From contig PHCE01000002.1 of assembly GCA_002840765.1 (NCBI GenBank), positions 62,001-126,000 of the forward strand: a DNA stretch of 64,000 nt, given 5' to 3'. This document shows positions 45,950-56,868 of the stretch, piece after piece. A model generated the notes under the pieces. The model did not search any database and was not told the DNA's origin. It was given only the letters and a program-made list of their open reading frames with translations. The stretch is from Betaproteobacteria bacterium HGW-Betaproteobacteria-7. Lineage in GTDB: Bacteria > Pseudomonadota > Gammaproteobacteria > Burkholderiales > Rhodocyclaceae. A program made the translations under genes and the position numbers. Position 1 is the stretch's first letter, and every line of letters starts with the position of its first letter.

Positions 45950-47434
45950 TCAGGGGCCAAGGGGCGGTGACTGCCGATAGAGCTCCGAGAAGTCGTCCGG
46001 CGGAGGCAACGGTGGGGGTGGTGGGCGCCAGGGAGAGAACAGGACACGGGCGATGGCACCGCGTCCCTTGAGATTGGGTTTGAGGCTGGCGCGCGCATCG
46101 TGCTGGACGGCAATTTCCTGAACGATGGCCAGGCCGAGGCCGCTGCCTTCGGTAGTGGCGTCGTCAACACGGTAGAAACGTTCGAACACCATTTCCGATT
46201 GTTCCTCGCTGATGCCGATGCCGTCATCCTCCACTTCGAGCGCAACGCTGCGCGGCGCGACGACGATGCGGCAGGTGACGTGGCCGCCGGCCGGCGTATA
46301 GCGCAGGGCGTTGTCGATCAGGTTCTTGGCCAGCTCGCGGAGCAGGAAGGCGTTGCCGACGATCATCGCCTGCCCCTCTGCCTCGTAGCCGAGGTCGATG
46401 CCTTGCTCAATGGCGAGCATGACCCAGTCTTCGACCACCTCGCGCAGCAGCAGCGCCAGATCAAGCGGCTCGTGCCGCTGCTGGGCCGGTTCGCCACCGC
46501 CTTCGGTACGCGCCAGGGTGAGCAGCTGGTTGACCAGCCGGCCGGCACGATCGACGCCGGTGGCGATCTGCTTCAGGGCGTGGCGCAGCGACTCCGGGTC
46601 GGTTTCTCGCATGGCGAACTGGGCCTGGGTTTTCAGACCGGTCAGCGGCGTGCGCATCTGGTGCGCCGCATCGGCGACGAAACGCTGCTGGGCTTCGACG
46701 TTGCGCTTCATGCGTTCGAGCATTTCGTTGAAAGCTTCGACCAGCGGCTCCAGCTCTTCCGGCACCCGGCGCGTGGCAATCGGCGAGAGGTCGGCCGGGT
46801 CGCGCGTCTCGATGGTCTGGCGCAAGCGGGTCAGCGGCCGCAGGCCACGCGACAGGCCGAACCAGACGAGCATGACAGCCAGCGGAATGATGATGAATTG
46901 CGGCAGGATGACGCTGGCGACGATCTTGTTGGCCAGCTGGTTGCGCTTTTCGGTGGTTTCTGCGACCTCGACCAGGATCCAGTTCTTCCTGGCCTGCGAC
47001 GCTTCGGCCAAAAAGGTATAAGCGAAGCGCAGGTCCTGGCCGTTGAATTCGGCGTCGCGCAGATAGATTTCGCCGGGCAGCAGCGTCGTGTCGCCGATCA
47101 GGTCGGGAATCGGCAAGTCCTTGTCGCCGGCCAGGAACTTGCCGTTGCCGGTGACCACATGAAAGTAGACGGAGTCGGTCTCATCAGCCCGCAGGAAGGC
47201 GCGCGCCGAGGCCGGCAGGGTGAGCACGGCCTTGCCATTGACCAGTTTGACCTGACGAGCTATGGCGGCGGCATGCTCGCGCAGCGCCTGGTCGTAGGGA
47301 AAGTTGGCAACGTTGTTGGCGAAGTAGTGGGTGAAGGCAATCGACAATGGCCAGACAAAGAGCAACGGCGCCAGCATCCAGTCGAGTATCTCACCGAACA
47401 GCGAGCGTTCGGTTTCGGCAGGCGGCCCCGGCAA
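45950..47434 (-). CDS. Sensor histidine kinase (TctE/QseC type)
   Basis: A membrane kinase of about 494 residues. Two membrane spans flank a periplasmic sensor of about 140 residues. HAMP follows, then the HisKA motif FVADAAHQMRTPLTGL with the phospho-acceptor His, an N box NLIDNALRYTPAG, and DDGIGIS plus GSGLGLAIVQ for ATP. The tail is Pro-rich. I chose TTG at 47434, one base after the regulator stop, with AGGG upstream; a longer reading overlaps the regulator by 53 bp. TctE-type kinases often sense tricarboxylates; acetate permease lies next upstream. Confidence 0.9.
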   Translation of the reverse strand: MPGPPAETERSLFGEILDWMLAPLLFVWPLSIAFTHYFANNVANFPYDQALREHAAAIARQVKLVNGKAVLTLPASARAFLRADETDSVYFHVVTGNGKFLAGDKDLPIPDLIGDTTLLPGEIYLRDAEFNGQDLRFAYTFLAEASQARKNWILVEVAETTEKRNQLANKIVASVILPQFIIIPLAVMLVWFGLSRGLRPLTRLRQTIETRDPADLSPIATRRVPEELEPLVEAFNEMLERMKRNVEAQQRFVADAAHQMRTPLTGLKTQAQFAMRETDPESLRHALKQIATGVDRAGRLVNQLLTLARTEGGGEPAQQRHEPLDLALLLREVVEDWVMLAIEQGIDLGYEAEGQAMIVGNAFLLRELAKNLIDNALRYTPAGGHVTCRIVVAPRSVALEVEDDGIGISEEQSEMVFERFYRVDDATTEGSGLGLAIVQEIAVQHDARASLKPNLKGRGAIARVLFSPWRPPPPPLPPPDDFSELYRQSPPLGP

Positions 47435-47435
47435 A

Positions 47436-48107
47436 TCAGTCGCCCTGCGGCCGTTCAAGGCAGTAGCCGAGACCACGCACGGTGGCAATCTTCACCCCCC
47501 CGACCTCCAGTTTCTTGCGCAGGCGATGGACATAGACTTCGATGGCGTTGTGACTGACTTCCTCGCCCCAGCCACACAGGTGGTCGACCAGTTGATCCTT
47601 GCTGACCAGACGCCCCATGCGCGTCAGCAGGACTTCCAGGAGGCCGATCTCGCGCGCCGAGAGGTCCAGCGCCTGGCCCTGGATTTGCGCCACGCGGCCG
47701 ACCTGGTCGTAGGTTAACTGTCCGCACTGAATGGTCGGCGTGGTCCCGGCCGAACGCCGGGTCAGGGCGCGTACCCGCGCCTCCAGCTCGGCCAGTTCGA
47801 ATGGCTTGACCATGTAATCGTCAGCCCCGAGGTCGAGTCCCTTGACACGATCGCCGGTGCCGTCGAGCGCCGTCAGGATCAGGACAGGCACCTGCGATGC
47901 ACGTGCCCGCAGGCGCTTGAGGACTTCCAGGCCGGGCAGCTTGGGCAGGCCGAGATCGAGGATCAGCAAATCATAGGTAACGGTCGCCAGGGCCGCATCC
48001 GCGTCCAGTCCGCTCGCCGCCCAATCCACGGCGTAGCCCCCCTGGCGTAGCGAACGGCTCAGGCCATCGGCGATGATGGCGTCGTCTTCAGCTATCAGAA
48101 TGCGCAT
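47436..48107 (-). CDS. OmpR-family response regulator (TctD type)
   Basis: A 223-residue regulator with a receiver domain (MRILIAEDDAIIADGL; phospho-Asp in LLILDLGLP; Lys in YMVKPF) and an OmpR winged-helix domain (VSKDQLVDHLCGWGEEVSHNAIEVYVHRLRKKL, TVRGLGYCL). Pairs with the following kinase. It sits downstream of actP on the same strand. Confidence 0.95.
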   Translation of the reverse strand: MRILIAEDDAIIADGLSRSLRQGGYAVDWAASGLDADAALATVTYDLLILDLGLPKLPGLEVLKRLRARASQVPVLILTALDGTGDRVKGLDLGADDYMVKPFELAELEARVRALTRRSAGTTPTIQCGQLTYDQVGRVAQIQGQALDLSAREIGLLEVLLTRMGRLVSKDQLVDHLCGWGEEVSHNAIEVYVHRLRKKLEVGGVKIATVRGLGYCLERPQGD

Positions 48108-48215
48108 TTATTCAAGGTCTCTAACGACGTAAGATTTTTGTAAGCCTGCAACATTATTCTGCGCGGGCTGTTCTCCTTTTATGGTCTTTGGAGTCGCTGG
48201 CGAAAGCTACGACTC

Positions 48216-48262
48216 AGGGGGTGGTCCGATCCTGCACTGGGCGACCCCCTACCGTTTTTTCC
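48216..48262 (+). terminator. Orphan plus-strand terminator-like hairpin
   Basis: AGGGGGT (48216-48222) and ACCCCCT (48244-48250) can pair, followed by ACCGTTTTTT. No plus-strand gene precedes it; the 48108-48215 stretch could encode a small RNA divergent from the response regulator. Nothing else is seen in the 237-bp gap. Confidence 0.35.
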
Positions 48263-48344
48263 CCCGACAAAGCAAGTTAGTCTAGCAAAGAAATTCCGCT
48301 GCATTTTCCGCAGCGCAGCATCGCTCGTCCGTTACCGGCCGGAC

Positions 48345-50099
48345 TCAACGTCCCTTGATCGTAACCTGACCGATGCCGGTTTCCGAACGAATTTCCTGAT
48401 CGGCGAAGGCCTGACGCTCGTACTGCGCCTGTTCGCCGCGATCGAGCACAGAAAACAGCCAGACACCGGTAAAACCGATGGTCATCGAGAACAGACAAGG
48501 CGAGGCGTAAGGGAAGAGCGCTGAACCCGCCGGATTGCCCAGCACCTCTTCCCAGATTGACGGCGAGACGAGGATCAGGATGACCGACGAGCTCAGGCCG
48601 AGCAGGCCGCCAATGACCGCGCCACGGGTCGTGCAGTCTTTCCAGAGCACCGACATGAAGAGCACCGGGAAATTGGCTGAGGCAGCGACAGCGAAGGCCA
48701 GTGACACCATGAAAGCGATGTTCTGCTGCTCGAAGGCGATACCGAGCACCACCGCGACCACGCCGAGACACAGGGTGGTCAGCCGGGAGACGCGCCGTTC
48801 GTCCCGCGGATCGACACCGCTCTTGTGATAGACCATCGCATAGAGGTCATGCGACACGGCCGAAGCGCCGGACAAGGTCAGACCGGCAACGACGGCAAGG
48901 ATGGTGGCGAAAGCGACGGCAGCAATGAAACCAAAAAACAGATTGCCGCCGACAGCGCTGGCGAGATGAACGGCAGCCATGTTGCTGCCGCCGAGGAGTT
49001 CGCCCTTGCTGTCGAGGAACTGCGGATCGGTGAGGACGAAGGTGATGGCGCCGAAGCCGATGATGAAGGTCAGCAGGTAGAAGTAACCGATCCAGGTGGT
49101 CGCCCACAGCACCGACTTGCGCGCCTCCTTGGCATTGGGCACGGTGAAGAAGCGAATCAGCACGTGCGGCAGGCCGGCGGTGCCGAACATCAGCGCCAGG
49201 CCGAAGGAGATCGCCGAAACCGGATCCTTGAGGAAGCCGCCCGGTCCCATGATGGCCAGGCCACCGGCTGCCACCTCGGCCGCCATCAATCCGGCGGCTT
49301 CGTTCTGTCCGAGACCACCGGCCACCGCCAGCGGCACCAGTTCCTGCTGGGCAAACAGCGTCTTGATCGCAATGGCCCGCTCGAACAGGGCTTCCGGGCT
49401 GAATCCGTAATGCAGCAGGACCATGAAGGCCATGAAGGTGGCGCCAAAGAGCAGCATCACCGCCTTGATGATTTGCACCCAGGTGGTCGAGGTCATGCCG
49501 CCGACCAGCACGTAGGCCGTCATCAGTGAACCGACGATAACCACCGACATCCAGTATTCGAGTCCGAAGAGCAGCTTGACCAGCTGCCCGGCACCGACCA
49601 TCTGGGCGATCAGGTAGAGGGTGACGACGATCAGCGTCGAGCCAGCGGCGAAGGCGCGGATCGGCGCCTGACGAAAGCGGTAGCCGGCGACATCGGCGAA
49701 GGTGAACTTGCCCAGATTGCGCAGGCGCTCGGCCATCAGGAAAGTAATGATGGGCCAGCCGACGAGAAAACCGATCGAATACATCAGGCCATCGTAGCCA
49801 TAGGCCATGACCGCCGCCGAGATGCCGAGGAAGGAAGCGGCCGACATGTAATCGCCGGCAATCGCCAAGCCGTTCTGGAAGCCGGTAATGCCACCACCAG
49901 CGGCGTAGAAATCGGCCGCCGCGCGTGATTTGGCAGCGGCCCACTTGGTAGCGTAAAGCATGGCGATGACGAAGAAGCCGAAGCTCATGATCGCCGTCCA
50001 GTTGGTCTGCTGGCGGATATGCGGCGACGCATCGGCGGCCGCCGCAACCCCTGCCCAGAGCGCCAGCAGGCACAGCCCGGCGAGCAGGCGGCTGGTCAT
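48345..50099 (-). CDS. actP: Acetate permease ActP (cation/acetate symporter)
   Basis: Sodium:solute symporter importing acetate and small carboxylates. The 584-residue protein has an N-terminal signal-like segment and 13 predicted membrane spans, with [30 protein letters not shown] and [15 protein letters not shown], typical of ActP. It overlaps the preceding DUF485 gene as ATGA, the normal pairing for actP (yjcH-actP). Confidence 0.95.
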   Translation of the reverse strand: MTSRLLAGLCLLALWAGVAAAADASPHIRQQTNWTAIMSFGFFVIAMLYATKWAAAKSRAAADFYAAGGGITGFQNGLAIAGDYMSAASFLGISAAVMAYGYDGLMYSIGFLVGWPIITFLMAERLRNLGKFTFADVAGYRFRQAPIRAFAAGSTLIVVTLYLIAQMVGAGQLVKLLFGLEYWMSVVIVGSLMTAYVLVGGMTSTTWVQIIKAVMLLFGATFMAFMVLLHYGFSPEALFERAIAIKTLFAQQELVPLAVAGGLGQNEAAGLMAAEVAAGGLAIMGPGGFLKDPVSAISFGLALMFGTAGLPHVLIRFFTVPNAKEARKSVLWATTWIGYFYLLTFIIGFGAITFVLTDPQFLDSKGELLGGSNMAAVHLASAVGGNLFFGFIAAVAFATILAVVAGLTLSGASAVSHDLYAMVYHKSGVDPRDERRVSRLTTLCLGVVAVVLGIAFEQQNIAFMVSLAFAVAASANFPVLFMSVLWKDCTTRGAVIGGLLGLSSSVILILVSPSIWEEVLGNPAGSALFPYASPCLFSMTIGFTGVWLFSVLDRGEQAQYERQAFADQEIRSETGIGQVTIKGR

Positions 50100-50407
50100 T
50101 TGCGCAGTTCCCGGATGATCTCGTCCTTCAACGCATCGAATTCCGTATTGGCCCGTCGCACGTAGAGACCGGTGACCAGGATGGTGAACACGATGACACC
50201 AAGCCCCAGGGGAATACCGCGCGTCGTCGCGCTCAGACCGGGGAAGGGTTCGGCCAGCCAGTCGCCAGCGAAAGCGATGAGGCCGAGATAACCGAGATAG
50301 ACACAGAGCACCAGCGCCGTCAGCCGCCAGGCAAAGCGGCGGCGAACCTTCTTCAAGTGCAGGTACTTGGGATTCTGGCGAATCTTTTCGTAGATATTGA
50401 CGCTCAT
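50096..50407 (-). CDS. DUF485 membrane protein (YjcH-like)
   Basis: A small inner-membrane protein co-encoded with acetate permease. With ATG at 50407 it has 103 residues starting [20 protein letters not shown], two membrane spans and a C-terminal [18 protein letters not shown], the DUF485 signature. ATGs at 50416 and 50440 are possible alternatives. Its exact function in acetate uptake is unknown. Confidence 0.93.
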   Translation of the reverse strand: MSVNIYEKIRQNPKYLHLKKVRRRFAWRLTALVLCVYLGYLGLIAFAGDWLAEPFPGLSATTRGIPLGLGVIVFTILVTGLYVRRANTEFDALKDEIIRELRK

Positions 50408-50488
50408 CGAAGCCATCCGGTGCGCGGGAGAGGTGCGCATTCTAGCCGACCTGAGGCTATCCCTTTCGCAATAGAAGCGCCAGAAAAG

Positions 50489-50520
50489 AAAAACCCCGCC
50501 CAGAGTCGGGCGGGGTTTTG
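50489..50520 (-). terminator. Terminator of groES-groEL
   Basis: AAAACCCCGCCC / GGGCGGGGTTTT stem with a 6-base loop. On the minus strand it is followed by TTTCTTTT. Confidence 0.9.
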
Positions 50521-50544
50521 GCAGATGGCTGGTTAGCCGGGCAA

Positions 50545-52209
<1,665 letters not shown>

Positions 52210-52246
52210 CTAAATTTGATCTGTTGAGTGAGGTCGACTGGCAGAA

Positions 52247-52537
52247 TTACTTCTGCAGGACACCCATGATGTCTTCTTCGCGCATGACCAGGACTTCCTG
52301 GCCATCAACCTTGACCGCCTGGCCGGCGTACTTGCCGAACAGGACGCGATCGCCCACCTTGACGTCCAGAGCGATCTGCTTGCCGTTATCGTCGCGCTTG
52401 CCCGGGCCAACGGCCAGGATTTCGCCCTGATCCGGCTTCTCGCCGGCGGAATCGGGAATGACGATGCCAGATGCGGTGGTGCGCTCGGCTTCAACGCGCT
52501 TGACGATCACACGGTCGTGCAAAGGACGGATATTCAT
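52247..52537 (-). CDS. groES: Co-chaperonin GroES
   Basis: Seven-fold lid of the GroEL cage. 96 residues with [16 protein letters not shown], the mobile loop [14 protein letters not shown] and the roof-forming PGKRDDNGK. First gene of the operon, behind a CIRCE element. Confidence 0.99.
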   Translation of the reverse strand: MNIRPLHDRVIVKRVEAERTTASGIVIPDSAGEKPDQGEILAVGPGKRDDNGKQIALDVKVGDRVLFGKYAGQAVKVDGQEVLVMREEDIMGVLQK

Positions 52538-52623
52538 AGAACTGACTCCTGATGATGAGTTTCAACACAGTGGAAATTGGCCGGCAGCACTGAGTACCGC
52601 CGGGATCGGAGCGGGCTGGTTTG

Positions 52624-52650
52624 TTAGCACTCGTCTCCGTTGAGTGCTAA
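52624..52650. promoter_or_regulatory. CIRCE operator (HrcA site) of groES-groEL
   Basis: TTAGCACTC (52624-52632), 9-bp spacer, GAGTGCTAA (52642-52650): a perfect match to the HrcA-binding CIRCE consensus, 87 bp upstream of the groES start. Confidence 0.97.
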
Positions 52651-52678
52651 TAATAGGGACGGGGCGCAGCGATTTCAA
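52650..52678 (-). promoter_or_regulatory. Sigma-70-type promoter of groES-groEL
   Basis: On the minus strand TTGAAA (52678-52673), a 17-bp spacer, then TATTAT (52655-52650). The -10 box touches the CIRCE, so HrcA would block it. CTTGAAA also resembles a sigma-32 -35 box, but no well-spaced sigma-32 -10 is present. Confidence 0.75.
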
Positions 52679-52907
52679 GAGCCACGAGTATATTTTTGTC
52701 AGCGATTCGCTCGCCGGCAGACCTGGATCATCGCTATGTTGCCGACAATATCTTCTTTGCCGGACCGGTATTTCGTCATGGTCCATCGGTCACGCTGGGG
52801 CAGGGGGCCCTGATCGCCGGACTGGTGTCATCTCCGGCGATGATTCGTCGCCAATGGAACGTCACGCGGCTGCCCCGCCACTTGGGGGCGGCAAAAAGTT
52901 CAAACGC
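52679..52907. other. Gap between groES promoter and disulfide oxidoreductase gene
   Basis: No gene is supported. A plus-strand reading from TTG at 52696 to 52929 (77 codons, with LDHRYVADNIFFAGPVFRHG) is open but lacks a ribosome site and a recognised family, and it runs 22 bp into the next gene. It could be a decayed gene. Confidence 0.4.
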
Positions 52908-54320
52908 TCAATCCAATGCCTCAGCCTGAAAACTATCGCAGGCGCTGAGATCGGAACGACTGCCCAGTGATTGCTGTGATATCTCCCGCAAGGCGGTACG
53001 CAAGCCTTCTTCCAGTACAGGATGATAGAACGGCATGGCCAGCAGATCATGGACGGTGAGTCCGCGATCAACGGCCAGCACGAGCAGGTGGGCAAGATGC
53101 TCGGCGGCTGGCGCACACATTTCGGCACCGAGAATGCGCCCGTCCTCTCGATCAGCATAGACACGCAGCACGCCTTGGTTGCGCTGAGCAGTAAGTGCGC
53201 GCCCCTGCGAGGCGAAATCGACGCTGCCGATCAGACATCGCTTTGATTCCAGGGTGGCGAAGCGCTGGCCGACCGCGGCAATACCAGGGGCGGAGAACAC
53301 GATGGCCAGGGGCGTGCGGCGCTGAAAACAGGTCGGCAGATCCGCCACGGCATTGACACCTGCGATGTACCCCTCGTCGGCGGCCTCATGCAGCAGGCTG
53401 GCGTCGGCGTTGGCATCACCGGCGATGAACACGGGCAGATCGCCGATCTGCATCGTGCTGCGGTCGAAAGGCGGCATGCCGCGATCATCGAGCGTCACAC
53501 CAAGGGTTTCAAGGCCCAGATCGCCAAGATTCGGCTTGCGGCCGATGGCAACGAGCACGCGATCAACTTCAATGTCGACCGGGCCGGCCTGTACGCGCAC
53601 GCCATTTGTCGCACCGGACAGCTCGACTTCGTGTCCGGAGTGGATGGCAAATTCTTCGCTCAGGGCCTTGCGTGCCATTTCGGCCACGACCGGGTCGGAT
53701 ATCCCTGCAAGCGTGTCACTGCTGTCGAATGCCACAACCTCGACGCCGAGCCGCGAGAGCGCCTGCGCCATTTCGATACCGATGGCGCCCAGGCCGATCA
53801 CCGCCATGCGTGCCGGTAAAGTCTCCTCGTCGAAGAGTGTGTCGGTGGTCAGCAAGCGATCGCCGAGCGCTAGCCAGGGCTTGGGCACCACCGGACTTGA
53901 GCCGGTGGCAATGACGATGCAGCGGGCCTGAAACACCTGCTCGCCCACCGCCACTTCATTGGGGCCAAGCAGGCGTGCCCGGCCCGCCCTGCTGCGCTCC
54001 CCCATTGCCTCGGTCGATTTGAGCACTCCGCCGACAAAACGGTCGCGCAGCGCACGCACGCGCCGCATGACCGCCGGGATGTCGATGCGCAAGTGTTCGC
54101 TGCCGCAAATGCCGAACGCTTCCGCCTTGTTGCGTGCATGAAACGCATTGGCGACCTCGATCAGCGCCTTGGACGGCATGCAGCCCACCCGGGCGCAGGT
54201 GGTGCCATAGGGGCCGTCATTGATCAGGATGAAGTTGTCAGTTTTCTTTTTAACCTGCCGCACGGCAGCCAGTCCCGCCGAACCGGCGCCAATGATAATG
54301 ACGTCCGCGTTGTTAGTCAT
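52908..54320 (-). CDS. FAD/NAD disulfide oxidoreductase, dihydrolipoamide-dehydrogenase family
   Basis: A 470-residue flavoenzyme. It has VIIIGAGSAGLAAV for FAD, an active-site pair in TTCARVGCMPSKAL, a second Rossmann motif MAVIGLGAIGIEMAQAL for NAD(P)H, and a C-terminal HPVLEEGL carrying the catalytic His. The active-site text departs from lipoamide dehydrogenase (CxNVGC), and no 2-oxoacid dehydrogenase genes are nearby, so the substrate is open. GAGGAGGG ribosome site before ATG 54320. Sits in the stress-protein cluster. Confidence 0.88.
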   Translation of the reverse strand: MTNNADVIIIGAGSAGLAAVRQVKKKTDNFILINDGPYGTTCARVGCMPSKALIEVANAFHARNKAEAFGICGSEHLRIDIPAVMRRVRALRDRFVGGVLKSTEAMGERSRAGRARLLGPNEVAVGEQVFQARCIVIATGSSPVVPKPWLALGDRLLTTDTLFDEETLPARMAVIGLGAIGIEMAQALSRLGVEVVAFDSSDTLAGISDPVVAEMARKALSEEFAIHSGHEVELSGATNGVRVQAGPVDIEVDRVLVAIGRKPNLGDLGLETLGVTLDDRGMPPFDRSTMQIGDLPVFIAGDANADASLLHEAADEGYIAGVNAVADLPTCFQRRTPLAIVFSAPGIAAVGQRFATLESKRCLIGSVDFASQGRALTAQRNQGVLRVYADREDGRILGAEMCAPAAEHLAHLLVLAVDRGLTVHDLLAMPFYHPVLEEGLRTALREISQQSLGSRSDLSACDSFQAEALD

Positions 54321-54398
54321 TCTCGCTACCCTCCTCAGTGATTGAGCATTTTGTCGGTGTATGGCCGGTCGCGAAATTACAGGCCGGCGCATGCACCC

Positions 54399-54602
54399 TC
54401 ATGGTGGACCAGGCCGGCCCAAGGGTGGCAGCTCCACAGGCGGGCGCCCCGGGTAGGGGGGATCTCCGGGAAGTGGCTCGCCCGGCGGAATGGGCGGGAT
54501 GGGAGGTGTTCCAGGCGGGGCCGGCGGCTTGGGCGGTATCACCGGCGGGCGCTCCGGTCGCGGCGGCTCCTCAATCGGTGGCGTGGTGTGCGGATTTTGC
54601 AT
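54399..54602 (-). CDS. Proline-rich micro-protein (67 aa)
   Basis: A 67-residue protein that is about half proline: MQNPHTTPPIEEPPRPERPP then repeated PPIPPIPPGEP-like units. No signal or membrane segment. The ATG has GGAGAGG seven bases upstream, which argues that it is translated. Low sequence complexity means homology cannot help. It lies between the disulfide oxidoreductase and the EncFtn-like gene. Confidence 0.55.
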   Translation of the reverse strand: MQNPHTTPPIEEPPRPERPPVIPPKPPAPPGTPPIPPIPPGEPLPGDPPYPGRPPVELPPLGRPGPP

Positions 54603-54711
54603 GGCGTACCCTCTCCAGAATGAACGGCAGATAAATACAGTGCATGAGTGTCAAGAGCTTCAGTTTCAACAGTTTTGTTCTGGGTCGACGTGAACCTGCC
54701 CGCACCTTCGC

Positions 54712-54996
54712 TCAGTGATCAAGCTTCTTGTCGGTGAACAGCCAGTCGCGCAATTCATTGTCGAATTTCGGATCGCGTCGGCGAATCCATTCCAACAACA
54801 TCGTCGCGTGCTCTTTCTCCTCGTCCCTGTTGTGTTTGAGGATGGATTTCAGCTCCGCATCCTTGCAGGCATCGACGCGCTGGTTATACCAGTCCACCGC
54901 TTCCAGTTCCTCCATCAGTGACACGATGGCCCGGTGCATGTCGCGGGTTTCGTCGGACAGTTCATTGATGGGTTCGTGATAGCCCTCGTTGGCCAT
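54712..54996 (-). CDS. Encapsulated-ferritin (EncFtn)-like protein
   Basis: A 94-residue helical ferritin-like protein. HRAIVSLMEELEAVDWYNQRVDA and LKHNRDEEKEHATMLLEWIRRRDPKF closely follow the EncFtn pattern, including the Glu, Glu and His ligands (EE..., E-x2-H) of the di-iron site formed between two subunits. ATG at 54996 with AAGGAG. The protein ends at LFTDKKLDH with no C-terminal encapsulin-targeting peptide, and no encapsulin shell gene is in the window. Likely iron oxidation or storage under stress. Confidence 0.87.
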   Translation of the reverse strand: MANEGYHEPINELSDETRDMHRAIVSLMEELEAVDWYNQRVDACKDAELKSILKHNRDEEKEHATMLLEWIRRRDPKFDNELRDWLFTDKKLDH

Positions 54997-55108
54997 TTTT
55001 TCACTCCTTTTGCAAGTTGAATTGAGAATCAAGTCGTTACATGAAAACCGGCGCGTTACTGCGCCGGGCGATGCTCCTGTCTTGACTTTCGACAGACCTC
55101 AATTGAAG

Positions 55109-55570
55109 CTATTTGTTGTCGCTCTCATATTCGCCCTTGGCCTTTTCCCATGCATCGCTCATCGCTTGATAAGCATCCGAAAATCCCTTCTTCATTTGCT
55201 CCCAGGCACTAGCTGAACTGTTCTTGAAGCCTCCATACACCTCGGCAAGGTCATTTCGCTGCTGGCGCAGCGTCCTCAGGTTGGCCCGGGCCTTCTGGCG
55301 GGCGGCCGCGCTCATCCTGTCCCAGTTGTTGTCAACCCGTTCTTCCAGTTCGTCAATGCGCCCGTCGAGCTTCTTCAGCGCCTGCTCTGCCGACTTGAGC
55401 GCCTCGCCACGCTGATCCGCCGTGTACTGTTTCAGCGTAGTGATCAGCGCCTGGGTCTCTTTCTTGACATCCTGGGCAGTGACCCGGTCACTGCCCGATT
55501 GCGCATGAATGGCAGGGGCAAGACTGAGTGTCGCGACAGTCAACGCGGCGAAAAGCATGTTCCTTTTCAT
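55109..55570 (-). CDS. Exported coiled-coil protein, sll1863-like
   Basis: A 153-residue protein with a signal peptide (MKRNMLFAALTVATLSLAPAIHA) and a long charged helix: LKSAEQALKKLDGRIDELEERV and SAWEQMKKGFSDAYQAMSDAWEKAKGEYE. It resembles the next gene product in its C-terminal pattern and was probably duplicated with a signal peptide. AGAGG ribosome site. Role unknown, presumably envelope stress. Confidence 0.75.
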   Translation of the reverse strand: MKRNMLFAALTVATLSLAPAIHAQSGSDRVTAQDVKKETQALITTLKQYTADQRGEALKSAEQALKKLDGRIDELEERVDNNWDRMSAAARQKARANLRTLRQQRNDLAEVYGGFKNSSASAWEQMKKGFSDAYQAMSDAWEKAKGEYESDNK

Positions 55571-55596
55571 GGCAAGAACCTCTTGGTATTCTAATG

Positions 55597-55884
55597 TCAG
55601 CTAAAGCGCGAAGTGGCGGACTTGACGGCGCTGCTTAACGAATCCCAAGCGCTGTCCATGCCAGCCTTGAGGTCTTCCCAGGCGTCATCACGCGCTTGTT
55701 TCAACTCGTCAAGTTTTTGGCCCGCAGCTTGCTGCATTGTGCGCAATTCCTCAATCTGTTTGTAGTATTTCAATTGTGCATCGGCTTCGGCAGAGTCAGC
55801 CTTGGCCTTGAGCTTGTCGATTTCCGCGCTCCATTCATCCAGCTTGCTCTGGAGCTTCTGTTCGTAGGCTTGTTTCATGCTCAT
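55597..55884 (-). CDS. Coiled-coil stress protein, sll1863 family
   Basis: A 95-residue all-helical protein (YEQKLQSKLDEWSAEIDKLK ... DDAWEDLKAGMDSAWDSLSSA) matching the small stress-response family named after sll1863. Such proteins are induced by stress in other bacteria, but their function is not established. Together with the neighbouring EncFtn-like gene it forms a stress cluster. Confidence 0.78.
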   Translation of the reverse strand: MSMKQAYEQKLQSKLDEWSAEIDKLKAKADSAEADAQLKYYKQIEELRTMQQAAGQKLDELKQARDDAWEDLKAGMDSAWDSLSSAVKSATSRFS

Positions 55885-55949
55885 ATGACTCTCCTGTTCA
55901 GGGTTTTAAGCGTGTGGTCAGCACACCCCCCCCGAAGTAGCGCGCAACA

Positions 55950-56480
55950 TCAGTTGATCATGACAAAAGCGACCTGTTTCAGATTTGGATCCGCCTCCAG
56001 CGGCTCGGTACTATCAGGTAAACGCCGCTCTGGTGAGTGTTGGAAGCTGTTTTTGCTCGAGGTAGCTGGCGTCGAAACCGGCCGGCCGGGAGAGCACTCC
56101 CGTATCTTGCAGCTTGATTTTTCGGGTGCTTGCCCAAATATGTCGAATACACGCCCCGGTGTGAAGCTGTGGACCTTGACGGGCGTCAGTGGTTCCGCGG
56201 CATAGGCCGAACTTTCGAACAACAGCGCGAAATATCCGATCATGTCGCCGGGAATCTGGAAATTCAATATTTGGCGACGGCCATCTTTGAGCAGCTTGTA
56301 GCGGACAACCCAGCCATCAGCGATCACGTAGGCCTTACGGAGTTTGCGGTCTCCGTTGATCCACCGGGAGCCCTCAGCCATAACAGGTTCTTCGCTGAGA
56401 ATTTGGTAGAAGAGTTCCGTTGCTTGTGGTTCGATGCAGTGTAATGCCCCAAGTTGGTGTCTGAGGAATAAGTTATCCAT
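55950..56480 (-). pseudogene. Crp/Fnr-type regulator lacking its DNA-binding domain
   Basis: Codons 1 to about 120 encode a cyclic-nucleotide-binding-type domain (YVIADGWVVRYKLLKDGRRQILNFQIPGDMIGYFALL). After FDIFGQAPEK the text becomes unrelated (SPGRPVSTPATSSKNSFQHS) and no helix-turn-helix follows in this or the other frames. The gene is therefore probably truncated or frameshifted. The start lies 15 bp from an IS5 remnant, which may also have changed the N-terminus. Confidence 0.7.
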
Positions 56481-56781
56481 TGCTTTGATCTTTCCGCGCC
56501 AGATCAAACCCGACAAAGCGGCGGATGGCCTGGCTGTCGTACAGGGCGTCCTCCACGCCATCATCCGAAAGTCCAAAGCACTGCTGCGCCACGTACATGC
56601 GCAGCGTCCGGGTAAGTCCGATGGGCGGACGGCCACGCCCTCCGAAACTCAGGTAGAAGGGGATCGTCCGCTCCAGTGCCGCCCACGGGGTCACTGCTTC
56701 ATTTTCCGCCAGAAACCGGCCCCGCCGCGTCTGCTTCTTCGCGGCGTATTCCAGTTGAGAAAAATTTGCTTGCTTCGTCAT
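56473..56781 (-). pseudogene. IS5-family transposase, N-terminal remnant
   Basis: The first 95 or so codons of an IS5-type transposase: MTKQANFSQLEYAAKKQTRR, PWAALERTIPFYLSFGGRGRPPIGLTRTLRMYVAQQCFGLSDD and DALYDSQAIRRFVGFDLAR. It stops after a few foreign codons, and the catalytic DDE domain is absent. The break at about 56495 abuts the Crp-like gene. Inverted repeat ends were not identified. Confidence 0.85.
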
Positions 56782-56868
56782 CTCAACTACCCGCTGTCAC
56801 GCTTTCAGCATTTTCTCATCTGCAGCCCCTTGTCGCTCCGGGGAACGGAATAAATCGCCGGTTCCCTA

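Noticed and set aside
52696..52929. A 77-codon plus-strand frame between groES and the disulfide oxidoreductase gene
   Set aside because: TTG start, no ribosome site, no family recognised and overlap with the next gene. Described as gap content instead.
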